Source of the DNA: Rhizobiaceae bacterium
GTDB lineage: Bacteria > Pseudomonadota > Alphaproteobacteria > Rhizobiales > Rhizobiaceae
Assembly: GCA_026981655.1 (NCBI GenBank)
Contig: JALSIJ010000046.1
Location: forward strand, 1 to 64,000
Direction: 5' to 3'
Length of the DNA stretch: 64,000 nt
Of this stretch, positions 55,944 to 64,000 are shown one piece after another (the first letter of the stretch is position 1; each line of letters opens with the position of its first letter). The notes under the pieces were generated by a model that searched no databases, had not been told where the DNA came from, and was given only the letters and a program-made list of their open reading frames with translations. Made by a program: the position numbers and the translations under genes.

Positions 55944-58900
55944 ACCAGTTCCACTTCCACAACACCGGGAATTGCTTTCATGGCGCTGGCAAGCGGTGGT
56001 GATATGGCTTTTTTGCCCTTCAATCGCACTTCAATTTCGCGCTCGCCATCACCTTCCAGCACAATAATGCTCACCTCACCAGAACCGGGTTTTTGCAAAT
56101 GCGCCGCGATATTGGCAATCGGCGCCTCATCGCGTACAAATACCCTGAGGCTTTTTTGAATTTTGCTCGCCTCATCTTCGAGCAATGATACGGATTTTAA
56201 TTGCAGCGAAATACCCTCATCACGGTTTTCCGCCGCCACATAGAGCATGATGGAATTACCGACCGTAAGCAGATCACGAAAACGCTCAAGCGTTTCAGAA
56301 AAAGCCACAGCCTCATATTGTCCAGAAGAATCAGACAATTGAATAATCCCCATTCGCGTACCTTTACGGGTTTTACGCTCCTGCTTTTGAATAACAGTTC
56401 CAGCCAACCGCCCCTGCGGCGAACCGGATTTCACGGCGCGTTCAAAATCGGTCCAATTCTGCACCCGCATTTTCGCCAGCATGCCCTGGTACTCATCCAG
56501 CGGATGGGCGCTGAAATAAAAGCCAATTGACTGAAATTCCCGGTTCAGTTTTTCCGCCGGTAGCCATGTTTCCGCCAATGGCAATTGAATATGCTCATTG
56601 CTGGCATCGCCGCCAAACATATCGCTCATGCCTATCGCTGCATTTTCGCTCATGCGGGCCGAGTGCCCCAATAGCCTGCTGATACCGGCGATCAGTTGTT
56701 CGCGCGACGCACCAAAGGTATCAAACGCGCCGGCTGCAATCAGGTTTTCCAGCGCGCGTTTATTTATTTGCCTTGGATCAATGCGGGAGAAAAAATTCGT
56801 AAAACTGGAAAACGGCCCTCCCGCCTCCCGAGCCGTAACAATGTGATCAACCGCCTGCGTACCAACCCCTTTAATTGCCGCAAGCGAATAATACACCACA
56901 TCATCTTTCACCGTGAATGGAGAGGACGAAGTGGTAACCGATGGCGGCGAAATCTTAATGTCAGCACGGCGAGCTTCGCGGAAGAAATCACTCAATTTGT
57001 CCGTATTGCCCATATCAAGTGTCATGGAGGCGGCCAAAAACTCAGTCGGGTAATTCGCCTTCAACCAGGCCGTATGATAAGAAACCAGCGCATAGGCGGC
57101 CGCGTGTGATTTGTTGAAACCATATTCGGCAAATTTCGCCAGCAGATCGAAGATCAGATTAGCCGTTTCTTTCGGCACCTCGCGTTCAACCGCCCCTTTA
57201 ACAAATGGCACCCTTTGCTTATCCATTTCAGCCCGGATTTTCTTACCCATCGCCCGGCGCAAAAGGTCGGCTTGTCCAAGCGAATAGCCCGCAAGAATTT
57301 GCGCAACCTGCATCACCTGTTCCTGATAGATGATCACACCATAGGTTTCTTCCAGTACCGGCCTGATCTTCTCATGCAGGTAATCTGGTTCTTCCTCACC
57401 ATGCTTGCGCGCATTATAGGTGGGAATATTATCCATTGGGCCGGGGCGATAAAGCGCCACCAGCGCAATAATATCTTCAAATCTATCCGGGCGCATACCA
57501 ATCAGGGCCTTGCGCATTCCCTGACTTTCCAATTGGAACACCCCGACGGTTTCGCCCTGCTGCAACATGGCAAAGGTTTTCTCGTCGTCCAGCGGAATGG
57601 TACTGAAATCAATATCTATACCGCGTTGGGCAATCAGCTTTTTCGCCGTTTCCAGCACGGTCAGCGTTTTGAGGCCCAAAAAGTCAAATTTGACCAGCCC
57701 TGCCTGCTCCACCCATTTCATATTATATTGGGTGACCGGCATATTGGAGCGCGGATCGCGGTAAAGCGGCACCAGATTATCCAGCGGCCGGTCGCCAATT
57801 ACGATACCGGCGGCATGGGTAGAGGCATGACGGTTAAGCCCCTCAAGCTTCAACCCGATGGAGATAAGTTTATCGACAATTTCTTCGTCCTTGCGCGCCG
57901 CCTTCAACCCGTCTTCGGTTTCAACTGCTTCAGCCAGTGATGTCGGGTTGGCCGGATTATTCGGCACCATTTTGCAAAGCCGGTCGACCTGCCCATATGG
58001 CATTTGCAACACACGCCCCACATCACGCAGAACCGCTCGCGCCTGCAGCGAACCAAAAGTTATGATCTGCGCAACCTGCTCACGACCATATTTTTCCTGC
58101 ACATAACGGATAACTTCCTCACGCCGGTCCTGACAAAAATCAATATCAAAATCGGGCATCGACACGCGCTCCGGATTGAGAAATCGCTCAAACAGCAGTG
58201 AAAATCGCATCGGGTCAAGATCGGTAATAGTGAGTGACCAGGCAACCAGTGACCCGGCCCCCGAACCACGGCCTGGCCCCACCGGAATGCCCTGCTCCTT
58301 GGCCCATTTGATGAAATCAGCTACGATCAAAAAATAACCCGGAAAGCCCATGCCTTCGATCGTATCAAGCTCAAACTTTAAACGCTCATCATAGTCTTTA
58401 CGGCTATAGCCTTCAGACAGGCCTTGCACCTCCAATCGCAAATCAAGCCCGGCTTCGCTTTGCGCTTTCAATTCCTGAAATTCCAGCGCCAGCGCCTCTT
58501 TCGGATTGTCCTTGTCGGCCCCCGTATAGGAGGGAAGAATTGGATCTCGCGTATTGACTTTATAGGAACAGCGTTTGGCGATCTCGATGGTGTTTTCTAT
58601 CGCCTCGGGAATATCGGCAAACAGCGACACCATTTCTTTTTGCGACTTGAAATAATGGTCGGGCGTCACCCTTGGCCGATCATCTTCCGAAACATAACGC
58701 CCCTTGGCGATACACATCAGTGCATCATGGGCCTCATAATCATCCGCCACAGCAAAGAACGGCTCATTGGTTGCAACAAGCGGCACATCATTGTCATAGG
58801 CATAAGAAACAAGTGCATCTTCAACCTTACGGCTTGAACGCGGGTGGCGCTGCAACTCGATATAAAACCGATCGCCAAAACCCGCCTTCAGTATCTCCAG

Positions 58901-59560
58901 CCGCGCTTCTGCTTTTTCGGAATTCCCTTGCATATACATCTGGTCTGCCGGGCCGGAATAACCACCAGATAAAAGGATAATTCCTGCATTCAACTCAACC
59001 AAAGCATCCACCGTTATGTGTGGACGAGCGCCATCCTCATTTCCCATATAAGCTTTTGAAACCAGCTTGATGAGATTTTCACCGCCAATCTCACTGGCCG
59101 CAAGCAATACAAGCGAAGGATAGCCCTCCACCGCTTCTTTTGAATTTCCAGCAAGAGCAGTTGCATCCTCTTCACTATCTTCAAAATCCACCTCCAGAAA
59201 ACAGCCAATAATCGGCTGTAATCCTTCCGACACGGTTTTTTGGGAAAACTCCAGCGCCGCAAATAGATTGTTCGTATCAGTAATTGCCAAGGCCGGTTGC
59301 CTGTCATCAACCGCAAGTTCAATCAGTTTGGGTAATTTTAACGCCCCCTCAAGCAGCGAATAGGCCGAATGGGTATGCAGATGCACGAAACTTGGTATCG
59401 AGCCTTTTTCCTCAACAGGCTTTCCGGCATACTCATCGCGTGCATGGCTTGTGGAGCGCTTCTTTCCAGCAATCCCATCGCGCACACCGCTTTCAGAATT
59501 TTGTGAAGACAGACCGCCCTTTCCCGCATCAGAAGATCCGGTGGCGCCAGCTTTCATCAT
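55940..59560 (-). CDS. dnaE: DNA polymerase III alpha subunit
   Basis: The protein has 1206 residues from the ATG at 59560; the frame also has a TTG at 59617. A low-complexity tail of about 55 residues precedes the PHP domain (FVHLHTHSAYSLLEGAL). The palm has GPGRGSGAGSLVAW, PDFDIDFCQDRREEVI with two catalytic Asp (near residue 470) and the third Asp in VKFDFLGLKTLTV. Then come KKIRAEMDKQRV, KSHAAAYALVSYHTAWLKANYP, an HhH/OB region and a C-terminal tail. It is the replicative DnaE1 rather than DnaE2. The start choice is moderate; the rest is certain. Confidence 0.95.
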   Translation of the reverse strand: MMKAGATGSSDAGKGGLSSQNSESGVRDGIAGKKRSTSHARDEYAGKPVEEKGSIPSFVHLHTHSAYSLLEGALKLPKLIELAVDDRQPALAITDTNNLFAALEFSQKTVSEGLQPIIGCFLEVDFEDSEEDATALAGNSKEAVEGYPSLVLLAASEIGGENLIKLVSKAYMGNEDGARPHITVDALVELNAGIILLSGGYSGPADQMYMQGNSEKAEARLEILKAGFGDRFYIELQRHPRSSRKVEDALVSYAYDNDVPLVATNEPFFAVADDYEAHDALMCIAKGRYVSEDDRPRVTPDHYFKSQKEMVSLFADIPEAIENTIEIAKRCSYKVNTRDPILPSYTGADKDNPKEALALEFQELKAQSEAGLDLRLEVQGLSEGYSRKDYDERLKFELDTIEGMGFPGYFLIVADFIKWAKEQGIPVGPGRGSGAGSLVAWSLTITDLDPMRFSLLFERFLNPERVSMPDFDIDFCQDRREEVIRYVQEKYGREQVAQIITFGSLQARAVLRDVGRVLQMPYGQVDRLCKMVPNNPANPTSLAEAVETEDGLKAARKDEEIVDKLISIGLKLEGLNRHASTHAAGIVIGDRPLDNLVPLYRDPRSNMPVTQYNMKWVEQAGLVKFDFLGLKTLTVLETAKKLIAQRGIDIDFSTIPLDDEKTFAMLQQGETVGVFQLESQGMRKALIGMRPDRFEDIIALVALYRPGPMDNIPTYNARKHGEEEPDYLHEKIRPVLEETYGVIIYQEQVMQVAQILAGYSLGQADLLRRAMGKKIRAEMDKQRVPFVKGAVEREVPKETANLIFDLLAKFAEYGFNKSHAAAYALVSYHTAWLKANYPTEFLAASMTLDMGNTDKLSDFFREARRADIKISPPSVTTSSSPFTVKDDVVYYSLAAIKGVGTQAVDHIVTAREAGGPFSSFTNFFSRIDPRQINKRALENLIAAGAFDTFGASREQLIAGISRLLGHSARMSENAAIGMSDMFGGDASNEHIQLPLAETWLPAEKLNREFQSIGFYFSAHPLDEYQGMLAKMRVQNWTDFERAVKSGSPQGRLAGTVIQKQERKTRKGTRMGIIQLSDSSGQYEAVAFSETLERFRDLLTVGNSIMLYVAAENRDEGISLQLKSVSLLEDEASKIQKSLRVFVRDEAPIANIAAHLQKPGSGEVSIIVLEGDGEREIEVRLKGKKAISPPLASAMKAIPGVVEVELV

Positions 59561-59617
59561 TTCCCGTTTTAATCGCTCACTCACGCCGCAAATTCCATCT
59601 GAACATCCACCAATCAA

Positions 59618-60018
59618 ATCTCAATGAAATGATTTTGCGGGCCAGTGACAGCAAAGTCCAACGAAGAAAGGCACAACCCACAGAAAGCAGCAAGGCAAGC
59701 CGAATTATAGCTTTAGGAAAACGCCTTCAAAATATCAGCCCAGGCGACCATTGAGGTCAAAAACAAACCAATGGTGAAAAATGACGCAACATCACGAGCA
59801 AGAACAGACATAACACACTCCCTACAATTTCTCTGTTTATTCACTATTTGTTCTTTTTATGTTCTCTGGTTCCAAAAGTCAACAGCCTAGTTAATTTATT
59901 TTTTCTCCCAGTTCCCCGTTCATGGTTGCGGGCACGGTGGCGGGAACAATCACCCCATTGCCCTTGGCGATAAAACCGCTACATAGGGAGCAAGATTTGA
60001 TCAAGTTTTGGATATGAA
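59618..60018. other. Intergenic region between dnaE and the M3 peptidase gene
   Basis: These 401 bp separate divergent genes. Apart from the small ORF at 59713-59811 the stretch is AT-rich, with no repeat or RNA I can support. It should carry the promoters of both directions. Confidence 0.5.
59713..59811 (-). CDS. Putative 32-residue membrane protein
   Basis: The ORF MSVLARDVASFFTIGLFL... has a GGGAG ribosome site eight bases before the ATG and one hydrophobic helix (about 9-28) with Asp near each end. It is on the same strand as dnaE and about 150 bp ahead of it. Codon structure and site support translation, but I know no homologue. Confidence 0.55.
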   Translation of the reverse strand: MSVLARDVASFFTIGLFLTSMVAWADILKAFS

Positions 60019-62082
60019 ATGACCGCTGATACCAATAATGCACATGAGGCAATTGAACACTGGAACGCACCTTTGGGCCTGCCCGATTATGCGAGTTTCG
60101 AAGGAAAAGATCTTGAAGCCATATTTGAAAAGGCCCTGCCGCTTCATCTGGATGAGATTGATAAAATTGCCAATAACCCGGACGCACCAAGTTTTGAAAA
60201 CACCATTATTGCACTGGAATTAGCCGGCAAAACACTCGACAAGGTAAGCGCAATATTCTGGAACCTGACCGGCTCTCACACCAATGATTTTCTACAATCG
60301 CTTGAGCGCAAAATGGCCCCTGAAATGGCCCGTCATTTTTCCAAAGTGATGCTGAATTCCAAATTATTTGAGCGCGTCGACACACTTTATCAGGCGCGCG
60401 AGAACCTCAATCTCGATGCGGAATCAACACGCGTTTTGGAAAAGGCCCGCAAATCGTTCATCCGTTTCGGGGCCAATATCTCGCCCGATGATCAAGGAAA
60501 GCTCGCCAAAATCAATGAACGCCTGGCCGGTCTTGGCACATCATTTGCCCAAAACATGTTGGCCGATGAACAGGATTACGCGCTTATATTGAACGAGCCC
60601 GCAGAACTCGCAGGCCTGCCCAATTTTCTCATCGCCGCCATGGCTTCCGCTGCCGAAGAGCGCGGCCACAAGGGCAAACATGCAGTGACCCTTTCACGCT
60701 CGATCATCGAACCTTTTCTCACATTTTCAGATCGCCGCGACCTGCGCGAAACCGCGTTTAAAGCCTGGGGCGCACGCGGTGCGCAAAATGGCAACCATGA
60801 CAATCGCCCGCTTATCAGCGAGATCGTCAAACTGCGCGCCGAAAAGGCCAGATTACTTGGCTACGAAAGCTTTGCCGCCTACAAACTTGATGACACGATG
60901 GCTAAAACACCTGAAAATGTCGCAACACTACTCAATTCCGTATGGGAAAAAGCCAGCACAAGAGCCAGCGAAGAAGAAGCGGACCTGGCGGATCTGATTG
61001 CCAACGAAGGCAAAAACCACGAGGTCGCGCCGTGGGATTGGCGTTATTATACCGAAAAAGCACGAACCAAAAAATTCAACTTCGATCAGGGTGAAGTCAA
61101 ACCCTATCTGCAGCTGGACAATATCATTAAGGCTGCATTCGAGACAGCCACAAGGCTGTTTGGTGTCAGCTTTAAAGAACAGACCGGCATCACTTCCTAT
61201 CACCCGGATGTGCGTATTTTCGAAGTACTGGACGCGGATAACAACCGGATCGCGGTGTTTCTGGCCGACTATTTTGCCCGATCGTCAAAACGCTCCGGCG
61301 CATGGATGAGCGCGTTGCAAAGCCAGCACAAACTCGGTGGTGGGCAAATGCCAATCATCATGAACAATATGAACTTTGCCAAGCCACCTGAGGGTGAACC
61401 CTGCCTGCTTTCAATGGATGACGCCCGCACGCTTTTTCACGAATTCGGCCACGCCCTGCACGGCATGTTGTCCGATGTGACCTATCCTTCAATTTCCGGC
61501 ACATCTGTTTCGCGCGATTTCGTCGAACTGCCATCACAGCTTTATGAGCACTGGCTAACCGTGCCGGAAACGCTGGAAAAATATGCCACCCATTATCAAA
61601 CAGGCGAACCTATTCCCGCAAGGCTGATTGAAAAACTGCTTGCCGCCCAAACCTTCAATTCAGGCTTTGCGACGGTTGAATTCACCTCGTCGGCGCTGGT
61701 TGATATGGCCTACCATAATCTAAACAGCGTTGATGCCGCCAACATCGACCCGGTTAAATTCCAGAAAGAGGTGCTGGACAAAATCAACATGCCCAAGGCG
61801 ATTGTCATGCGCCACGCCTCACCGCATTTCGCCCATGTGTTTTCCGGCGATGGATATTCCGCCGGCTACTATTCCTATATGTGGTCGGAAGTGCTGGACG
61901 CCGATGCCTTCCGCGCCTTTGAGGAAAAAGGCAACCCGTTTGATGCAGAAACCGCCGCCAAACTGAAAACACACATTTATTCATCCGGCGGCTCCCATGA
62001 CCCGGAAGATGCCTATATCGCCTTTCGCGGCAAACTCCCCTCACCTGAGGCGATGTTGGAAAAGAAGGGTTTGGCTGGATAA
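60019..62082 (+). CDS. M3 family metallopeptidase (oligopeptidase A / dipeptidyl carboxypeptidase type)
   Basis: This 687-residue protein has the zinc site LF-H474-E-F-G-H478-ALHG with the third ligand Glu downstream (in SRDFVELPSQLYEHW). It also has FEGDGYSAGYYSYMWSE-like SGDGYSAGYYSYMWSEVLDAD near the C terminus. There is no signal peptide, so it acts on peptides in the cytoplasm. Length fits OpdA/Dcp. The substrate specificity between the two is not settled by sequence. Confidence 0.93.
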   Translation: MTADTNNAHEAIEHWNAPLGLPDYASFEGKDLEAIFEKALPLHLDEIDKIANNPDAPSFENTIIALELAGKTLDKVSAIFWNLTGSHTNDFLQSLERKMAPEMARHFSKVMLNSKLFERVDTLYQARENLNLDAESTRVLEKARKSFIRFGANISPDDQGKLAKINERLAGLGTSFAQNMLADEQDYALILNEPAELAGLPNFLIAAMASAAEERGHKGKHAVTLSRSIIEPFLTFSDRRDLRETAFKAWGARGAQNGNHDNRPLISEIVKLRAEKARLLGYESFAAYKLDDTMAKTPENVATLLNSVWEKASTRASEEEADLADLIANEGKNHEVAPWDWRYYTEKARTKKFNFDQGEVKPYLQLDNIIKAAFETATRLFGVSFKEQTGITSYHPDVRIFEVLDADNNRIAVFLADYFARSSKRSGAWMSALQSQHKLGGGQMPIIMNNMNFAKPPEGEPCLLSMDDARTLFHEFGHALHGMLSDVTYPSISGTSVSRDFVELPSQLYEHWLTVPETLEKYATHYQTGEPIPARLIEKLLAAQTFNSGFATVEFTSSALVDMAYHNLNSVDAANIDPVKFQKEVLDKINMPKAIVMRHASPHFAHVFSGDGYSAGYYSYMWSEVLDADAFRAFEEKGNPFDAETAAKLKTHIYSSGGSHDPEDAYIAFRGKLPSPEAMLEKKGLAG

Positions 62083-62161
62083 CAGAATCGCCAAAACGGG
62101 AAATCGCGCTTATATTTCATTCAGACTAAAGAATAAAATATGATATTCCCGGAAAGAGTTT

Positions 62162-62779
62162 ATGTTTGGTCCTCTGGATTATTTTCTAATATTCGCATTG
62201 CTTGCGGCACTTATCGGATTACCAATCATGTCGATGCGGGCACTGATGGCATCCAAAAACGCAGGACTGAAACAGGATGGCAATTATAGTGTCCTAATCG
62301 CATCACGCACCACTTTGTGGATGTCATTGTTCATATTGATTGCGCCAATTGCCATCGCGATAAACATTCGCTCGAAAATCACCACTCAACCGGATTTCAA
62401 CATTTGGCCGGATGCAAAATGGCTAATATTAACGGCTGCCGCAGCAATTATCCTGAGCCTCCTGCTGATTGCCCGGATGTATCTTCGAACCATAAAATAT
62501 GATGACCAAACGGTGCAGGTAGGCCTTCGCACCTATAGTTGGAGCGATCTGGAATCCGCTGGTTTTTTAACCAGCCAAACGGAAGTTTTCATTATTCCTC
62601 AAGCAGCAATCAGAAAAGGCGGGAAATACGACAGTTCAAAATTGACCATAAAGTTCAAGTCTGGAGGCAAAATTGTCATACTGCCTGATATGGAGGGCCG
62701 AAAAGAATTTATCGCTGACCTTAAAAAAATATCCAAACAACAAGGCATAAAATTTACTAACGCAAAATCATCCAGATAG
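62162..62779 (+). CDS. Membrane protein of unknown function with PH-like tail
   Basis: This 205-residue protein has three hydrophobic segments (about 5-28, 50-70, 88-108). A soluble C-terminal part follows with alternating beta-like pattern (YDDQTVQVGLRTYSWSDLE and LTIKFKSGGKIVILPD) that recalls bacterial PH-like domains. No family is recognised with certainty and there is no partner next to it; the M3 peptidase ends 79 bp earlier on the same strand. Confidence 0.6.
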   Translation: MFGPLDYFLIFALLAALIGLPIMSMRALMASKNAGLKQDGNYSVLIASRTTLWMSLFILIAPIAIAINIRSKITTQPDFNIWPDAKWLILTAAAAIILSLLLIARMYLRTIKYDDQTVQVGLRTYSWSDLESAGFLTSQTEVFIIPQAAIRKGGKYDSSKLTIKFKSGGKIVILPDMEGRKEFIADLKKISKQQGIKFTNAKSSR

Positions 62780-63229
62780 GCGCATTGCGGGCCTGAGCTT
62801 ACACCAACAGAATCCGCCAATATCGATAAGACGTGCAATTTGACCTCTCTATCGCTTTGCTTATAACCGAATTATATGGATACATAGTTCCTGACCCCAG
62901 ATCATAGGTCCATAAACAGGTTCGAAATGGCACCAATACTGCAAAAACATGCGAGAAAAAGGACTCCGGACGGTTTTTTTGCATTTCCAAGCTCTTTGAG
63001 GCGGCAGATTTCAGCAATAATGGTGTCCTTCGGATATGATCAATTTGTCCAGCTACAGCGTTGCAAGTTCTTGAAAACCAAATTGTTTCTTGCAAACTTG
63101 CGCCTTGTAGCTGAATAAATTTATTCATACCATTTTGATCCTGTAAATGAGTCTATGACCTAGGCCACCAAAATAAAAGCTGCGCTATTTATACGAAACA
63201 GACCGCTTGGCAAATAAAAGGAAGTTAAT
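62780..63229. other. Gene-free region with possible MITE relics
   Basis: These 450 bp hold no ORF I can support. ATAGTTCCTGACCCCA (62884-62899) and AATGAGTCTATGACCTA (63146-63162) both resemble the terminal repeat of the element at 7731-7998 (AATGAGTCCTGACCCTA), with several mismatches and the same orientation. This may be a decayed relative. The Sel1 gene promoter should lie at the right end. Confidence 0.35.
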
Positions 63230-64000
63230 ATGAGAAAACATTTCACGATTGGCTTTTTTCTGGCTTTGTTGCTGCCCGGGCCAGCTTTCGCGACCCCATA
63301 TGAAGACGGTATCAAAGCTTATGATAATGGCAATTATACATCTGCCATGAAACTGTTGCAGCCGTTGGCTAAACTCGGTGATGCCGCGTCCGCGTATAAA
63401 ATCGGCGTCATGTACGATAAAGGCAAAGGGGTCATGCAAGACTTCAAAAAGGCCAAAAAATGGTATCTTCTGGCCGCCGACCAGGGCTTTGCCAAGGCCC
63501 AGAATAATCTGGGCTATTTATACCAGCATGGCGAAGGAGTGCAGCAGGACTACACGAAGGCAATGAAATGGTACAAACTGGCTGCAGCCCAAAACGATGC
63601 CGCTGCCCAATCTAACATAGGATTGATGTATTACTGGGGCAACGGCGTATCCCAGGACTTCAAAAAAGCAGTTAAATGGTATCAGTTTGGTATCAAGCAG
63701 GGTAATGCACGGGCCCAGACGAATCTGGGAATATGCTACCAGAACGGCCAGGGCGTGCAAAAAGATTATTCAAAAGCAGTTGAGTTATACCGCCTATCGG
63801 CCAAACAAGGTTTTGCTATCGGCCAATTCAATCTTGCCGTCATGTATAATGAGGGTTGGGGTGTGGAACAAAATTATGACAGCGCCCTAAAATGGTATCA
63901 ACTGGCTGCCGAACAGGGTAATGCCAAAGCCGGTTTTAACATTGCCCTGATGTATGAAAATGGCAACGGTGTGCCCAAAGACTATATACAAGCGCTAAAA
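63230..64000 (+). CDS. Exported Sel1-repeat protein (3' end outside window)
   Basis: The first 257 residues are present, with AAGGAAG before the ATG. A signal peptide (about 1-21, ending GPAFA) is followed by an N-terminal helical pair and at least six Sel1/TPR-like repeats of 36 residues with the core G-x-x-Y-x-x-G-x-G-V-x-x-D-x-x-K-A-x-K-W-Y. Sel1 repeats make a superhelix for protein contact, often in envelope or secretion. The repeats are very alike, which suggests recent expansion. Partner unknown; the gene runs past the window end. Confidence 0.9.
   Translation, partial: MRKHFTIGFFLALLLPGPAFATPYEDGIKAYDNGNYTSAMKLLQPLAKLGDAASAYKIGVMYDKGKGVMQDFKKAKKWYLLAADQGFAKAQNNLGYLYQHGEGVQQDYTKAMKWYKLAAAQNDAAAQSNIGLMYYWGNGVSQDFKKAVKWYQFGIKQGNARAQTNLGICYQNGQGVQKDYSKAVELYRLSAKQGFAIGQFNLAVMYNEGWGVEQNYDSALKWYQLAAEQGNAKAGFNIALMYENGNGVPKDYIQALK

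Noticed and set aside
55944-56100. TPP riboswitch for tenA
   Set aside because: tenA starts inside the end of dnaE and the preceding sequence is fully coding with no THI-box pattern.
57215-57940. 241-codon plus-strand ORF
   Set aside because: It lies wholly antisense to the conserved polymerase core of dnaE and shows shadow-like composition.

Overview
The window reads as a chromosomal segment of an alphaproteobacterium, most likely Hyphomicrobiales (Rhizobiales), of moderate GC (mid-forties by eye, not computed). Supporting signs are the gene orders comEC-gltX-gltA-lpxB-lpxI-lpxA-fabZ-lpxD-bamA-rseP-cdsA-uppS-frr-pyrH-tsf-rpsB and thyA-folA-hflK-hflC-DUF2065-Deg protease, the use of LpxI rather than LpxH, a BA14K-family protein, and short intergenic repeats built on a CCGAAAA...TTTTCGG hairpin, a type common in this order. 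I do not name a genus. There is no CRISPR array, prophage, integrase or transposase gene, and I found no defence system.

Layout. 1-4558 is the edge of a surface-polysaccharide locus: an epimerase/sugar-transferase fusion cut by the window edge, a WbpM/CapD-type dehydratase, a DUF6165 protein and a GT9 glycosyltransferase. 4775-16058 is mixed housekeeping and accessory material: tRNA-Lys(CTT), an Mpo1-like protein, a dienelactone hydrolase, a haem-binding DUF3365 protein, PhzF, an NhaP-type antiporter, an EEP phosphatase, two basic glycine-zipper exported proteins, ilvC, a TetR regulator with a palindromic operator, pdxJ and a DUF3445 protein. 16191-25392 holds a hybrid histidine kinase, a RecD-like helicase, a small lipoprotein, a histidine phosphatase, the ilvB-DMT transporter-ilvN operon and a diguanylate cyclase. 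25438-34194 carries miaA, serB, a GNAT, the protease-quality-control set (Deg protease, DUF2065, hflC, hflK), folA, a lipoprotein, thyA and a YHS protein. 34391-41508 carries ald with a divergent Lrp/AsnC regulator, comEC, gltX and gltA. 41622-59560 is a long minus-strand block for lipid A synthesis, outer-membrane assembly, phospholipid and undecaprenyl synthesis, and translation, ending with tenA and dnaE. 59713-64000 holds a 32-residue membrane ORF, an M3 peptidase, a membrane protein of unknown function and the start of a Sel1-repeat protein.

How the genes fit together. The lpxD-fabZ-lpxA-lpxI-lpxB run is a near-complete front half of lipid A synthesis beside BamA, RseP, CdsA and UppS, so envelope building blocks, envelope assembly and envelope stress signalling sit together. 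The sugar genes at the left edge would add to surface glycans. Branched-chain amino acid synthesis (ilvC, ilvB, ilvN) is split over two sites. The ilvB operon has a 14-codon leader peptide with seven Ile/Leu/Val codons followed by a terminator hairpin, which is a readable attenuator.

The most interesting non-gene structures are that attenuator, a 268-bp MITE-like element with 22-bp terminal inverted repeats that supplies the stop codon of phzF, and two families of short dispersed palindromic repeats. Nothing here amounts to a clearly new multi-gene system. The best leads are the DMT transporter translationally coupled inside ilvBN, the epimerase/sugar-transferase fusion, the S2 protein with a helix-hairpin-helix tail, and the absence of dxr from its usual place between cdsA and rseP.
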